Shown here: one piece after another, positions 15,769 through 24,271 of the stretch | Numbering within the stretch: position 1 is the stretch's first letter | Layout: each line of letters begins with the position of its first letter | NCBI GenBank assembly: GCA_903885565.1 | Contig: CAISJI010000142.1 | Span: 1-64,000, forward strand | Length of the DNA stretch: 64,000 nt | Direction: 5' to 3' | Origin: an uncultured Planctomycetaceae bacterium | GTDB lineage: Bacteria > Planctomycetota > Planctomycetia > Pirellulales > UBA1268 | Notes under the pieces: model-generated | What the model was told of the DNA's origin: nothing | What the model saw: the letters and a program-made list of their open reading frames with translations, nothing else | Databases searched by the model: none | Translations under genes and position numbers: made by a program

Positions 15769-15844
15769 TGTGGATACAGTGCCGTATCGCTGGATGCGAT
15801 GTGGTCTGGCTTCCATCCTCAGGGGCATGGAGGACTTTTTCCAC
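15769..15844 (-). promoter_or_regulatory. Leader element A upstream of accA (A-rich motif plus hairpin with TGGAT loop)
   Basis: On the minus strand: GTGGAAAAAGTCCTCCATG (15844-15826), a spacer, then a hairpin whose plus-strand form is GTATCGC-TGGAT-GCGATGT (7 pairs including two G-U if transcribed), then ACTGTATCCACA (15780-15769). The same arrangement with a different stem sequence and longer spacer occurs at 26578-26685. It lies between the kinase stop and the accA start, about 135-210 bases before the accA ATG. Could be a structured leader RNA, a protein-binding site, or a small repetitive element. Confidence 0.5.
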
Positions 15845-15856
15845 GGGCAGCCAGAT

Positions 15857-16708
15857 TCATGATCCGTGGGGATCCCGCTCCAAAAACCGAATGCGGCGCA
15901 GCTGCTGCACCACGTCCTGCATCGTGGCGGGACGCTGGGCCGGCTGCTTGGCCATCATCTGCCTCAGCAGCCGCGACGCCTCGGCGGTCACCGCCGGATT
16001 GAGCGCATCGACCGCCGGTGGTGGCGCTGTGATGTGCTTGTTGAGCAGGTCGTTGGTGTGGGTGGCGGTGAAGGGAGGCCGGCCCCCGAGGAGTTCGAAG
16101 ATCAGGCAGCCGAGCGAGTAGATGTCGGCCCGGCCATCGACAGGCTGGCCGCGGATCTGCTCCGGAGGCATGTAGCTGGGAGAGCCCTGCGCCGGTCGGT
16201 GGGGACGCAGGATACGGGAGAACCATCCCGGCATGCGGGTGGCTATGGCGAGATCGATCAACACGATCTGCCCATCGGGGGCTCCGAGCACGTTGTCTGG
16301 TTTGACATCGCGGTGCACCCAGCCGCGCTGGTGCATGTGGGCGAGGGCTGAGGCCATGGCAACACTCCAGGCCTGGGCATGCTGGAGGACCGCTGCGTGG
16401 TCGGTGACAATCTGTCGCTTGAGGTTTGGGAACGGACAGAAATCCATCACCAAGTAGGGCAGACCTTTCGACTCTCCCAGCCGGTCGATGCGGATGATCG
16501 ACGGGTGGTGGACCGCGCGGGCCACGTGGAGTTCGTGCTGCAGTTGCCTGCGCTGCGAGCGGTCGCGGGCCGCCTCCGGCACCACCACCTTCACGGCGAC
16601 ATGTTTTCCGGAGTCGTTCTCACGTGCCTCCCACACCTCGCACAGCTTACCGCTGCCGAGTTGCTTGGTGAGGGTCAGGCCGCCGAGATGTTCTGGGATG
16701 TGAGTCAT
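15857..16708 (-). CDS. Small soluble Ser/Thr protein kinase with atypical DFG motif
   Basis: 283 residues, kinase domain only, no membrane anchor. Hanks-type motifs: G-loop LGSGKLCEVWEA (residues 18-29), Lys40 in HVAVKVV, Glu59, HRDVKPDN (132-139, catalytic Asp134), APE-like MPPEQIRG, and DIYSLGCLIFELLGG. The metal-binding DFG is DLA (IDLAIATR, Asp152), so the Asp is retained and activity is plausible. Its ATG overlaps the truA stop as ATGA, so it is translated with a tRNA-modification gene; substrates cannot be deduced. Planctomycetes have many such kinases. Confidence 0.9.
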   Translation of the reverse strand: MTHIPEHLGGLTLTKQLGSGKLCEVWEARENDSGKHVAVKVVVPEAARDRSQRRQLQHELHVARAVHHPSIIRIDRLGESKGLPYLVMDFCPFPNLKRQIVTDHAAVLQHAQAWSVAMASALAHMHQRGWVHRDVKPDNVLGAPDGQIVLIDLAIATRMPGWFSRILRPHRPAQGSPSYMPPEQIRGQPVDGRADIYSLGCLIFELLGGRPPFTATHTNDLLNKHITAPPPAVDALNPAVTAEASRLLRQMMAKQPAQRPATMQDVVQQLRRIRFLERDPHGS

Positions 16709-17532
16709 GGTGAAATCTCATCATACCGTGCGTGGCCAGAGCGATCCGGCGGAGGTGTGCGCCTGCGATTCGGATCGAGTTCGATCGACACCAGCACCAG
16801 CCCCTCCGGGGGCGCGGTCGGGCCGGCAGCGGGGCGGTGCCGGGCGGCAAGCACCTCTGTCAGCCAGTGCGGCTGACGTTTGCCCGAACCCACCATCACG
16901 AGTGATCCCGCGATGATCCGCACCATATTGTAAAGGAACCCGTTTCCCTCGACCTCGATCCACACTTCTGAATCGGGCACGTCATCCTGGCCCGGGGGCC
17001 GGCGCACATCCAGCCGATGGATGGTGCGCACCTTCGACAGCCGCGTGGAGGGAACGGTCTCGAAGCTGGTGAAGTCGTGCTCGCCCAGAAGGTGGTTTGC
17101 CGCCGCCTGCATGGCTGGCGCGTCGAGCCTCGATCTCCAGCGCCACACCAGGTTTCGGGAGAGCACGGGGCGCCAGGGGGCGTCGTGGATGCGATAGCGG
17201 TAGAATTTGCGAACCGCCGCCCACACCGGATCGAACTCGGCCGACACCTCAAAGCCAGAGAGCACCGTGACGTCGGGGGGTAGATTGGCATTGATCGCGT
17301 TGACCCACACCCCAGCCTCGAGGTCGCTCCGGCTGGTGAAAGCCACCACCTGCCCAAGGGCATGGACGCCGGAATCGGTGCGGCTCGAGCCGCGTGGCAG
17401 GATCTCCTCGCCGGTCACCTTCCGGATCGCCTCGGCGAGCACCCCCTGCACCGTGACCTGCCCGGGCTGCACCTGCCATCCGGAGAACCGCGTGCCCTCG
17501 TAGGCCACGCGCAGGCAGATCGAACGCGTCAT
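16705..17532 (-). CDS. truA: tRNA pseudouridine(38-40) synthase
   Basis: 275 residues from ATG 17532. Converts uridines 38-40 in the anticodon arm of many tRNAs to pseudouridine. SICLRVAYEGTRFSGWQVQP is the N-terminal signature, and SSRTDSGVHALGQVVAF contains the catalytic Asp (residue 53). KFYRYRIHDAPW and FLYNMVRIIAGSLVMVGSG are the conserved structural motifs of the family. The ATG overlaps the asd stop, and the kinase gene overlaps its own stop, so the three are translationally chained. Confidence 0.95.
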   Translation of the reverse strand: MTRSICLRVAYEGTRFSGWQVQPGQVTVQGVLAEAIRKVTGEEILPRGSSRTDSGVHALGQVVAFTSRSDLEAGVWVNAINANLPPDVTVLSGFEVSAEFDPVWAAVRKFYRYRIHDAPWRPVLSRNLVWRWRSRLDAPAMQAAANHLLGEHDFTSFETVPSTRLSKVRTIHRLDVRRPPGQDDVPDSEVWIEVEGNGFLYNMVRIIAGSLVMVGSGKRQPHWLTEVLAARHRPAAGPTAPPEGLVLVSIELDPNRRRTPPPDRSGHARYDEISP

Positions 17533-18569
17533 GCACGCACCGCTGGCCGCTCCCATGAGAGCTTGGCCGGATGGGCCACCAGATATTCCGCGATCTGCAC
17601 GGCGTTGGTGGCAGCCCCTTTCCGCAGGTTGTCGGAAACACACCACAGGGCGATGCCGGTGGGACTCGAGGCATCCTCGCGGATGCGGCCCACAAAGACA
17701 TCGTCGCTGCCGCTGCAGGTTCTGGGGAGCGGATAGAGCTTGGCGTCGAGGTCGTCCTCCACCACGATGCCCGGCGCCGCTGCCAGCAACCGGCGCACAT
17801 CGGCCACGGAGAGCTTCTTTTCCGTTTCGATCAAAATCGATTCGCTGTGGCAGTTGGCCACCGGCACCCGCACGCAGGTGGCGCACACGCCGATCGATTC
17901 ATCGCCAAGGATCTTGCGGGTCTCGTACACCATCTTCAGTTCTTCGCTGGTCGATCCACCGGGACGCGGCGAACCGATCTGGGGAATCAGATTGGCGGCG
18001 ATCAGATGGGGGAAAACGCTCTTGGTTTCCCCCTTCCCCGCCAGCCAGGCGGCAGTCCCCTGCTCCATCTCGCGCGAGGCCGCCAAGCCGCCACCGCTGA
18101 CTGCCTGGTAGGTGCTGACGATCACACGCCGCACGCGGGCCGCATCGTGGAGCGGCTTCATCACCATCACCATCTGGGTGGTCGAGCAGTTGGGGCTGGC
18201 GATGATGCCGGTGTGGGTGTCGATCGCCCCGGGGTTCACCTCGGGGATCACCAGTGGCACAGTGGGCTGCATCCGGAAGAAGCCGCTCTCGTCGACCACT
18301 ACCGTGCCCCGCGCCACCGCCCAGGGAACGAACTCCGCCGCGACTTCGTCAGGAGTGCTGCCGATAGCGATGGCGACCCCATCAAAGGATTCAGGCCGCA
18401 GCACCTCGACGTCAAAAGAAACGCCCCCCACCTCCATCGGCTTTCCGGCCGAACGCTCCGAGGCGAGCAGCTTGATGCGCCGGGCCGGAAACTTCCTGGC
18501 CAGCAGCATCTCCACGATGATTCTTCCCACGGCGCCCGTGGCGCCAACGACTGCAATCGTGTCGATCAT
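17529..18569 (-). CDS. asd: Aspartate-semialdehyde dehydrogenase
   Basis: 346 residues from ATG 18569. Reduces aspartyl phosphate to aspartate semialdehyde with NADPH, the branch point to lysine/diaminopimelate, threonine and methionine. The NADP-binding start is IAVVGATGAVGRIIVEML; the catalytic Cys128 is in IASPNCSTTQMVMV; YQAVSGGGLAASREME and the later substrate-binding block SSEELKMVYETRKILGDE are also conserved. A later cysteine, VCATCVRVPVANCHSES, matches the GTCVRVPV...H motif with the active-site His. ATGA overlaps join it to the membrane gene upstream and truA downstream. The frame stays open upstream through the HTTM gene, but that stretch is the other gene in a different frame. Confidence 0.95.
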   Translation of the reverse strand: MIDTIAVVGATGAVGRIIVEMLLARKFPARRIKLLASERSAGKPMEVGGVSFDVEVLRPESFDGVAIAIGSTPDEVAAEFVPWAVARGTVVVDESGFFRMQPTVPLVIPEVNPGAIDTHTGIIASPNCSTTQMVMVMKPLHDAARVRRVIVSTYQAVSGGGLAASREMEQGTAAWLAGKGETKSVFPHLIAANLIPQIGSPRPGGSTSEELKMVYETRKILGDESIGVCATCVRVPVANCHSESILIETEKKLSVADVRRLLAAAPGIVVEDDLDAKLYPLPRTCSGSDDVFVGRIREDASSPTGIALWCVSDNLRKGAATNAVQIAEYLVAHPAKLSWERPAVRA

Positions 18570-19552
18570 GCGAGGTTTTCCGAAATATCCTGAGGGGGAA
18601 CGGAACGGTTGAAACACCAGTTGAGCAGACTGCGGAACACGGGCGCGGGCACAAAGGACAGATTGGCGAGGATCATCGTCAGGCCGAATTCCATCATGCC
18701 CATCGCCACTCCGATCCCCAGATGCACCAGCACTCCCATCGCCAGCGCCAACCGGCGCGTGAGACGCGGCCAGACCAAGGCGGGATAGGAGAGCTCCCAG
18801 AAGAGCGTGCCGAGCGTGAGCGCATTGGTCAGCAGCGGATGGCTCGCCAGCCAGCGCAGATCGAGCGTGCGGTAGCGATCGTTGGCGACGGATCCCCACA
18901 GCGCCGTGCCCTCCCACCAACTCGCTCCCAGCAGCTTGCCGGCACCGGAGAAGAAATAGACGACGCAGAGGTGGATTTGGATCAGTCGCAGGCAGATGTT
19001 GGCCAGCACGGAGGGGCCTGTTCCATCCCGTCGCAGCCCCCACCGGCGGTCGAGCGACAGCACGGCGCCCGAGGGCCCCAGCGCCACGGGGATCAGCAGC
19101 ATGCCGAGAATGTCGTCGAAGCCGAACACATTCAGCGGAGCCCGATTGGAGGCGCTCAAGAATCCCACCAGGGCAAAAATCGCCGCCACGGGGGTGGCCA
19201 GGCCGAGCATCAGGCAGAGAGCCGCGACCAGCGTGATCGCCGCCAGCAGGTGGATGGCAGTGGTGGACGAGGTGAGAAAAAACCAACTCCATTGCCAGGG
19301 TTGGTCGTTCATCCGCCAGGTTTCCTCCGGCGGCAGCCAGGCGGAGGTGCCGAAGAAGGCGTCGGCATCAAGGAGCCACACCACACTCGACCAGGCGAGC
19401 AGCCCCCCTGCCCCAATGCGGATGATCGCCAGCGGCAGCGGGTCGGCCGGAGTGAACCAAAACATGTTCCAGGCGGTGGCCCAGGCAGCCAGCCACCCCT
19501 CCCCTGCCCTCCCCTGCGGGAGCTTTCCGACGCTGGTGTGTGGTGTGGTCAT
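18566..19552 (-). CDS. HTTM-domain membrane protein (gamma-carboxylase-like)
   Basis: 328 residues from ATG 19552. About eight hydrophobic helices. Features of the HTTM domain, which is also the membrane part of vitamin K-dependent gamma-carboxylase, are visible: PADPLPLAIIRIGAGGLLAW at the start, WSWFFLTSSTTAIHLLAAI, RAPLNVFGFDDILGMLLIP and RLIQIHLCVVYFFSGAGKLLG, then SWWEGTALWGSVAND. The lysine/histidine arrangement of true carboxylase sites cannot be confirmed by eye. It is translated right after its 205-residue partner (ATGA overlap), a pair I associate with planctomycetes, and before asd. Confidence 0.8.
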   Translation of the reverse strand: MTTPHTSVGKLPQGRAGEGWLAAWATAWNMFWFTPADPLPLAIIRIGAGGLLAWSSVVWLLDADAFFGTSAWLPPEETWRMNDQPWQWSWFFLTSSTTAIHLLAAITLVAALCLMLGLATPVAAIFALVGFLSASNRAPLNVFGFDDILGMLLIPVALGPSGAVLSLDRRWGLRRDGTGPSVLANICLRLIQIHLCVVYFFSGAGKLLGASWWEGTALWGSVANDRYRTLDLRWLASHPLLTNALTLGTLFWELSYPALVWPRLTRRLALAMGVLVHLGIGVAMGMMEFGLTMILANLSFVPAPVFRSLLNWCFNRSVPPQDISENLA

Positions 19553-20166
19553 GGCTGCCGGTCCCCGGCGAAGGCATAGGTTCCCAGGGGCGTGACGAGA
19601 TCCGCGCCGCGGGTGGAAGCGATCGATTCCTCGGGGGTGGGCAGATAGTGCTCCACCATCGATAGCTCCACCAGCCTCCCGCCGTGGCGGAGCAGCAGTT
19701 GCGCTGCGATGCCCTTCACCAGCGGCTGCCACTGTGGCTTGGCGGCATCGCGCACCGCCGGCGGCGCATCGGGCGCCGGCACGAGGGAGGCCACCTTCTC
19801 GCTGATCATGAACCGGCGGTGATAGAGCAGACGCGGCCGATCGGAATCTGGATCGGGCAGCGATCCTGTTTGCCACGATCCATCGGGGAGGGAAACGCGC
19901 CAGCGGATCGAATGGCCGGGGCCAGGATCGGGCGCAAAGAACCGGTAGCCGTGGCCCAGATAGAGGGCACCGATCAGGGGCCGCAGCGGCTGGATCAGGG
20001 CGCTTGCCAAGGCGCTGGCGGGTGGAGGGCCTGCCAACGGCGCGATGATCACAGCCAGCAGATAGCCCAGAATCAGCAGCGATGCTCCCCAGCGGGTGCT
20101 GCGATTCCAGATGCAGTCCTGGGTGCAGTTCCGGGGGGAGTCGGGGCGTGGCAATGGAGCGGGCAT
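19549..20166 (-). CDS. Membrane-anchored partner of the HTTM protein
   Basis: 205 residues. One hydrophobic segment near residues 28-46 (ASLLILGYLLAVIIAPLAG) after a basic start, then a soluble domain with LGHGYRFFAPDPGPGHSIRW, LLYHRRFMISEKVASLVP and YLPTPEESIASTRG. The GYRFFAPDPGPG stretch is conserved in planctomycete proteins found beside HTTM genes. It heads the five-gene block ending with the kinase. Most likely a periplasmic or membrane-surface subunit working with the HTTM protein; no catalytic motif is evident. Confidence 0.7.
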   Translation of the reverse strand: MPAPLPRPDSPRNCTQDCIWNRSTRWGASLLILGYLLAVIIAPLAGPPPASALASALIQPLRPLIGALYLGHGYRFFAPDPGPGHSIRWRVSLPDGSWQTGSLPDPDSDRPRLLYHRRFMISEKVASLVPAPDAPPAVRDAAKPQWQPLVKGIAAQLLLRHGGRLVELSMVEHYLPTPEESIASTRGADLVTPLGTYAFAGDRQP

Positions 20167-20274
20167 GGCCTGGGCCTGGGGCGCACTGGGGTGGCTCGGC
20201 AGAAGAGCCTATTGAAAGGGAATCACTGTAGCAGCCAGCGGAATTCTCCCGCCATGGAGGTTTTGGGTTGGCAT

Positions 20275-20310
20275 AAAAAAGCTCCCGCGCGGCACCTGCC
20301 GCGCGGGAGC
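20275..20310 (-). terminator. Rho-independent terminator of the TIGR03000 gene
   Basis: Perfect 14-base inverted repeat GCTCCCGCGCGGCA / TGCCGCGCGGGAGC with a 2-base centre (20281-20310), followed on the minus strand by six T (20280-20275). It begins 28 bases after the stop at 20339. The best intrinsic terminator in the window. Confidence 0.9.
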
Positions 20311-20338
20311 GATAGAAACGGGGGAATCAGCCCGTGGA

Positions 20339-21538
20339 TTACTTCAGCGAAACCGTGGCATCGGCCGACGCTGTGCGTGCAGCGGGATCGAGCGACAGTT
20401 CCACCGTGCCGCCAGCCACCAGATTGATGGTCTTGGAGACCACCTTCTCGCGGCCGTCGACCACCGTGGCCACGCGGATCTCATAGTTCTGCCACGTCTG
20501 GCCAGAACGCAGATTCGAGGTCTCGAACAGCCGGGTGGCCCCGGTGGAGGAGGTCTCGTTGCCAGCCAGCCACACCCGAGCATCGGCGGGGACGTGGAGG
20601 GTCAGGCTCGTCTTCTGCTTGGCAGACTCTTCGCCGAAGGTCACCGTCGACCGGCCGCCGGCCGAAAGCGTGACCTTCTTCATCTCTTCGCGGGCCGAGC
20701 CGTCGCGGTTGACGACCATCTTCACCACAAACTCGTAGTCCTTGTCGGCAGCCAGACCGCGCGACACGAAGCGACGGACGCCGCCGGTGGCCGCAGTCTT
20801 CTCGCCGTTGACAAACACCTGAGCATCGGCCGGCAGATTCACCACCAGCAGAGCGCTGTCGGCAGCCACCGGGGCTTCAATGAACGTCGACGAGGTGGGC
20901 GGAGCGACCACGCTGGAGGGCGTGCCGATCACTTCGTTGCCGTAGACGGTGGAGCCTTCGATCACGCGGCTGGTTTCCACCGGCACGCCGGAGGAGTAGC
21001 CCATGTCAACGTCGGAGGAATAGCCGCTGGAGTAGACCGTGGCGGGGGAGGAGTAGCCGCCGTAGGAACCGTAGCTGCCGGCACCACCATAGCTGCCACC
21101 GCCGTACGAGCCGCCGCCCGACGAACCACCGCCGTAGCTGCCGCCCGACGAACCACCGCTGGAGCCGCCTGACGAACCACCACCGTAGCTACCGCCGCTG
21201 GAGTGGGCCGAGTGCCGGTAGGCACGCATCGCCTTCTTGGCGGCATGGTGGCCACCAAAGGAGCCGTACGACGAGCCATACGATCCATAGGAGCCGTAGC
21301 TGCCACCGGAGGAGCCGCCGGCGCCGTAGCCGCCCGAGCTGCCGCCCGACGAGCCGCCGTAGGAACCACCCGAGGAGCCGCCCGAGCTTCCCCCCGAGGA
21401 ACCACCTGAGCTACCAGCGGAACCGTAGGCAGCGCGATAGCGATGGTTCCAGCCAGCATGCGCGTCGCAGGCTGTCGCCACGACCGCAATAAAAGTGACA
21501 ACGCCTGCAAATCTGCAGCAATGACGAAGGACCGACAT
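20339..21538 (-). CDS. Secreted Gly/Ser-repeat protein with TIGR03000 domains
   Basis: 399 residues from ATG 21538 with GGGAG nine bases upstream. Signal peptide: CCRFAGVVTFIAVVATA ending ACDAHA. Residues ~42-165 are an almost uninterrupted Gly/Ser/Tyr repeat (GGSSGGSSGGSYGG-type units). The C-terminal half holds two copies of a planctomycete-specific module (TIGR03000-like), each with a strand-rich LVVNLPADAQVFVNGEKTAA or LTLHVPADARVWLAGNETSS start, then RRFVSRGL/TRLFETSNL and a YEFVV/YEIRV strand. Probably a cell-surface or extracellular structural protein. Has its own promoter-like sequence and a strong terminator, so it is monocistronic. Confidence 0.85.
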   Translation of the reverse strand: MSVLRHCCRFAGVVTFIAVVATACDAHAGWNHRYRAAYGSAGSSGGSSGGSSGGSSGGSYGGSSGGSSGGYGAGGSSGGSYGSYGSYGSSYGSFGGHHAAKKAMRAYRHSAHSSGGSYGGGSSGGSSGGSSGGSYGGGSSGGGSYGGGSYGGAGSYGSYGGYSSPATVYSSGYSSDVDMGYSSGVPVETSRVIEGSTVYGNEVIGTPSSVVAPPTSSTFIEAPVAADSALLVVNLPADAQVFVNGEKTAATGGVRRFVSRGLAADKDYEFVVKMVVNRDGSAREEMKKVTLSAGGRSTVTFGEESAKQKTSLTLHVPADARVWLAGNETSSTGATRLFETSNLRSGQTWQNYEIRVATVVDGREKVVSKTINLVAGGTVELSLDPAARTASADATVSLK

Positions 21539-21626
21539 CAGTATCAATCTCCCTGAACGAGGTGGTGTGTGCCCATGCAGACGACGTCCGTCGACGAACG
21601 GACTGCGAACATGTGCCGATGAGCCA

Positions 21627-21654
21627 AACATAGTTTGCCGATCAAGCAAAGCAA
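21627..21654 (-). promoter_or_regulatory. Possible promoter of the TIGR03000 gene
   Basis: On the minus strand, TTGCTT (21654-21649), 16 bases, then TATGTT (21632-21627), about 90 bases before the ATG at 21538. Matches to the sigma70 consensus are moderate. Confidence 0.4.
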
Positions 21655-21877
21655 GCAGTCTAGGCAGAATGCGTAGAGTATGCCGTGGCCCCCACATTTC
21701 GAGCAACGAATCGGAGGAATAAAACGATTCTTCCGCCGCGAGATTCGGGCGGAAAAGCGCCGCCAGGCACCGCAGCGCCGAAAAAAGAGGCCGGAGGGGA
21801 GTTGCCTGAGCAGGCCTTCTCCGCTGGCAGGCTGACCGCTACACCCCGGTGGGGGGGAATAAGGGACCGTGGCCTGC

Positions 21878-21923
21878 CCCGCTGAAACAATTCCGGCGGT
21901 AACCGCCTCCGGAACCGAGCGGG
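21878..21923 (-). terminator. Nested hairpin after the HEAT-repeat gene
   Basis: Outer arms CCCGCT / AGCGGG enclose a second inverted repeat TTCCGG-CGGT / ACCG...CCGGAA with a small bulge. It starts 22 bases past the stop at 21945. There is no T-tract, so it is a probable but unproven terminator. Confidence 0.45.
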
Positions 21924-21944
21924 AATCGAACTCTTTCAGGGCCT

Positions 21945-24101
21945 TCAGGGGGTTGAAGGGGAGCCCTTGATCCGCCCCAGTGCCGCCTGGGCGGCCTTCC
22001 GTACCCCGTCGACCGGATCGTCTTCCGCAACCAGTTCCAGAATTGGTATGGCGCTGGCGGCCTTGGGCCCGATGTCGCCCAGAGCGACTGCGGCCTCCAA
22101 ACGCACCAGTTCAGCGTCGCCGCGGAGAGCCTTCCTGAGGAGCGGAACTGCCGTCTCGAAGCGTTCGGCCTTGGTCGGCTCAATCTTCAACAGCGCCCAG
22201 ACGGCAACGGTGGCCATCAGCGGGTCGTCTGAGGTGGAGAATGCCTGGAGAGCTTCCATTGCCGGTGCAGCGGCTGTGCCGATCCGCCCCAGAGCAAAGG
22301 CCGACGTATACCGCAGGCTGGCGGAATCGTCTGCCGCAACGGTCGGGTCAGTCAAGATTTTTTGCAGCGCCGGAACCGCCTCGGCTGCGTCCGGGCCGAT
22401 CGCAGCCAGGGCCACGGCGGCATCCCCACGGGCTTCAATCGTCCCCTCTCCCAGCGATTCGATCAGACCATCGACAGCCGGTTTCGAGGCCGCCCCAGCC
22501 GCGGCAAGCAATTGGGTGGCGACTGGCCGGAGAGCGGGATTAGCGAGCGCCCGTTCGAGCGCCGCGACCCCATTGCCTCCCAGCCGCGATAGCCCCGTGG
22601 CGGCACTCCCCCGCACACCTGGCACCGGGTCTTCCAGCATGGTCACAAACTTCTCAGCGAGCGCCTGCTCTTCGGTGTCATCGAGACTGCCCAGCAGATC
22701 GGTCAGGGCTGATACAGCACCGCTGCGGGTGTTGGCCCGGTCGCTGCTGAGGCCAGCCGAGAGCGTTTTGAAAGCGGCTCCCACCAGATCCTTGTTGTCG
22801 GGGTGGATGCGGGCCCGGGCCCAGGAGGCGATGGCCGCCAGAAAACCATCGGGATCGGCGGCGGCCTGTTCCAAGGCGGCATCAGCAGCCACGGCCCGGA
22901 TCTGTCCCAGCGAGTAGGCGGAGGCAAATCGCACCGCTCCCTCTGGGTCGGAGAGGTTTTTGATCAGAACTTCGGCCGCTTCCGCCGCCGGTGCGCCGAT
23001 GGCGCCCAAAGCGAGGATCGCCTGCATCCGCTCCTCAATGGCCCCCTGCTGGGCAGCTTCCTTGAGCAGCCCCACGGCCGGGGCGGCTGCCGGGCCGATC
23101 TCGGCCAGAGCCAGGCTGGCCCAGTAGCGAGCCTTCGGGTTTTTCAGCGATTCTGTGAGGAACGGCACCGCCGGGGCGCCGATCTCGGCGAGCGAATTGA
23201 TCGCCGGGAGGATCACTGACGGATCGGAGTCGGAGAGCCGCTCATTGAACAGCGGCACCAACACCTCAGGGGCCGGCCGGAGCGCGTTGAGTGCCAGCAG
23301 CGAGGCGCGGCGAACACGCGGATCAGGATGAACCGTGGTCGCCACCAGCCCCTTTGTGGCCGCCCCATAGGCGGCTGCATCGGCGGCCGGCAGCTCTGCG
23401 GTCGCCCGCCCGTCGTCATTCCGCACGGACCGGATCGCCGCCGCAGCCTGCGTGGCCACGATCGGATCGGCGTCACTGAGCAGGTCAACCAGTCGCGGGA
23501 GGGCTGCGAGGGCATCTTCCCCAATCCGGCCGAGCGCCCGGGCGGCATGCCAACGCACGCGGATGTTGTCGTCGAACGTGTATTTCAGAAGGTCGTCGAA
23601 GGCTCCACGGGCGTTTTGACCGAGCGCGGCGATCTCGTCGATCGCCTCCACCCGGGCATCCTCGTCGTCTGACGCCGCGAGGCGGTTTTGGAGGTCGGGG
23701 AGTGTCACGGCAAAGTGGTCGGTCGTCACGGCCGCAGGAGGCGCGGCGGCAGCGGCGGGAGATGGTTGCGGCGCAGCATTGGCTGGCGGGGCCAGCGTCA
23801 GGCTCTCTTCCGGCAGCGTCTTCTCGGCGACAAAACGGGGATCGACCGCCGGAGTGGCGGCGGGAGGTGTGGCTGCCGCGGGTTCGGCAGGTGTTGCCGG
23901 AGCGCCGTACGAGATCTCAGGCAGCTGGGCAGGAGCGGCCGCCGCCGGGGGATTGGAAGGTGGTTTGGAATTGGAACAGCCGCTTGAAGTCAGGCTGCCG
24001 ATCGTGGTCATGCCCAATACCGCGAAATGCAGTGCCGTCATGCCCACTGCCGCGCTGCTGCGCTGCCTCCACACGCCATCGACCCACGCCGCTTGCCTCA
24101 T
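21945..24101 (-). CDS. HEAT-repeat lipoprotein
   Basis: 718 residues from an ATG with GGGAG nine bases upstream. After a hydrophobic segment the lipobox is TSSGC (Cys about residue 42; in-frame ATG at 24041 is an alternative start). Residues ~45-130 are a Pro/Ala linker. The rest is about 14 tandem HEAT/PBS-lyase-like repeats of ~35-40 residues, recognisable by recurring D-A-R-V/DPIV...A-AALGxIGxxAxxAxPxL, for example WHAARALGRIGEDALAALP and ALGAIGAPAAEAAEVLIKN. Such superhelices are protein-binding scaffolds. A single-gene unit on the outer side of the membrane, divergent from the secreted protein at 24272. The partner is unknown. Confidence 0.85.
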   Translation of the reverse strand: MRQAAWVDGVWRQRSSAAVGMTALHFAVLGMTTIGSLTSSGCSNSKPPSNPPAAAAPAQLPEISYGAPATPAEPAAATPPAATPAVDPRFVAEKTLPEESLTLAPPANAAPQPSPAAAAAPPAAVTTDHFAVTLPDLQNRLAASDDEDARVEAIDEIAALGQNARGAFDDLLKYTFDDNIRVRWHAARALGRIGEDALAALPRLVDLLSDADPIVATQAAAAIRSVRNDDGRATAELPAADAAAYGAATKGLVATTVHPDPRVRRASLLALNALRPAPEVLVPLFNERLSDSDPSVILPAINSLAEIGAPAVPFLTESLKNPKARYWASLALAEIGPAAAPAVGLLKEAAQQGAIEERMQAILALGAIGAPAAEAAEVLIKNLSDPEGAVRFASAYSLGQIRAVAADAALEQAAADPDGFLAAIASWARARIHPDNKDLVGAAFKTLSAGLSSDRANTRSGAVSALTDLLGSLDDTEEQALAEKFVTMLEDPVPGVRGSAATGLSRLGGNGVAALERALANPALRPVATQLLAAAGAASKPAVDGLIESLGEGTIEARGDAAVALAAIGPDAAEAVPALQKILTDPTVAADDSASLRYTSAFALGRIGTAAAPAMEALQAFSTSDDPLMATVAVWALLKIEPTKAERFETAVPLLRKALRGDAELVRLEAAVALGDIGPKAASAIPILELVAEDDPVDGVRKAAQAALGRIKGSPSTP

Positions 24102-24200
24102 CTCAATATGCTCCCGGAAATGCAGGGTGGTAAGGAGTCAATGCCGGAGGGAATCTGCCTCCGGGGGGCGGGGAACCGGTGTCGCTCCCCGCAGAGCGGA

Positions 24201-24212
24201 AGAGTATACTCT
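24201..24212. promoter_or_regulatory. Palindrome AGAGTATACTCT in a divergent intergenic region
   Basis: A perfect 12-base palindrome containing TATACT, midway between the HEAT gene (start 24101, minus) and the secreted-protein gene (start 24272, plus). TATACT is a good -10 candidate for the plus strand, though the -35 region is weak; the symmetry also suits a dimeric regulator. Confidence 0.35.
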
Positions 24213-24271
24213 GGAGATCATTTCTCCCACTGGAGTTTTGCCCGGATCGTATTCGGGGAAACCGACCACCA

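Larger units (their letters stand above)
21539..21944. other. Intergenic region upstream of the TIGR03000 gene and downstream of the HEAT gene
   Basis: About 405 bases between two minus-strand genes. It holds the possible promoter at 21627-21654 and, near the HEAT-gene end, a nested hairpin. I see no coding frame with a convincing start. Confidence 0.5.

Noticed and set aside
15769-15780. TGTGGATACA as a DnaA box (also at 26578)
   Set aside because: One-base mismatch to the box, isolated copies, no AT-rich unwinding region or dnaA/dnaN nearby; treated as part of the leader element.
16705-17886. Longer TruA with 118 extra N-terminal residues
   Set aside because: Extension is the asd gene in another frame; ATG 17532 gives the standard MTRSICLRVAYEG start.
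17529-19292. Continuous frame suggesting an HTTM-Asd fusion
   Set aside because: Upstream part is the HTTM gene in another frame; Asd has a proper ATG inside the HTTM stop and a canonical N-terminus.
21040-21420. Regular short repeats resembling a CRISPR array
   Set aside because: Codons for a Gly/Ser/Tyr protein repeat in an open reading frame; no spacers of constant length.
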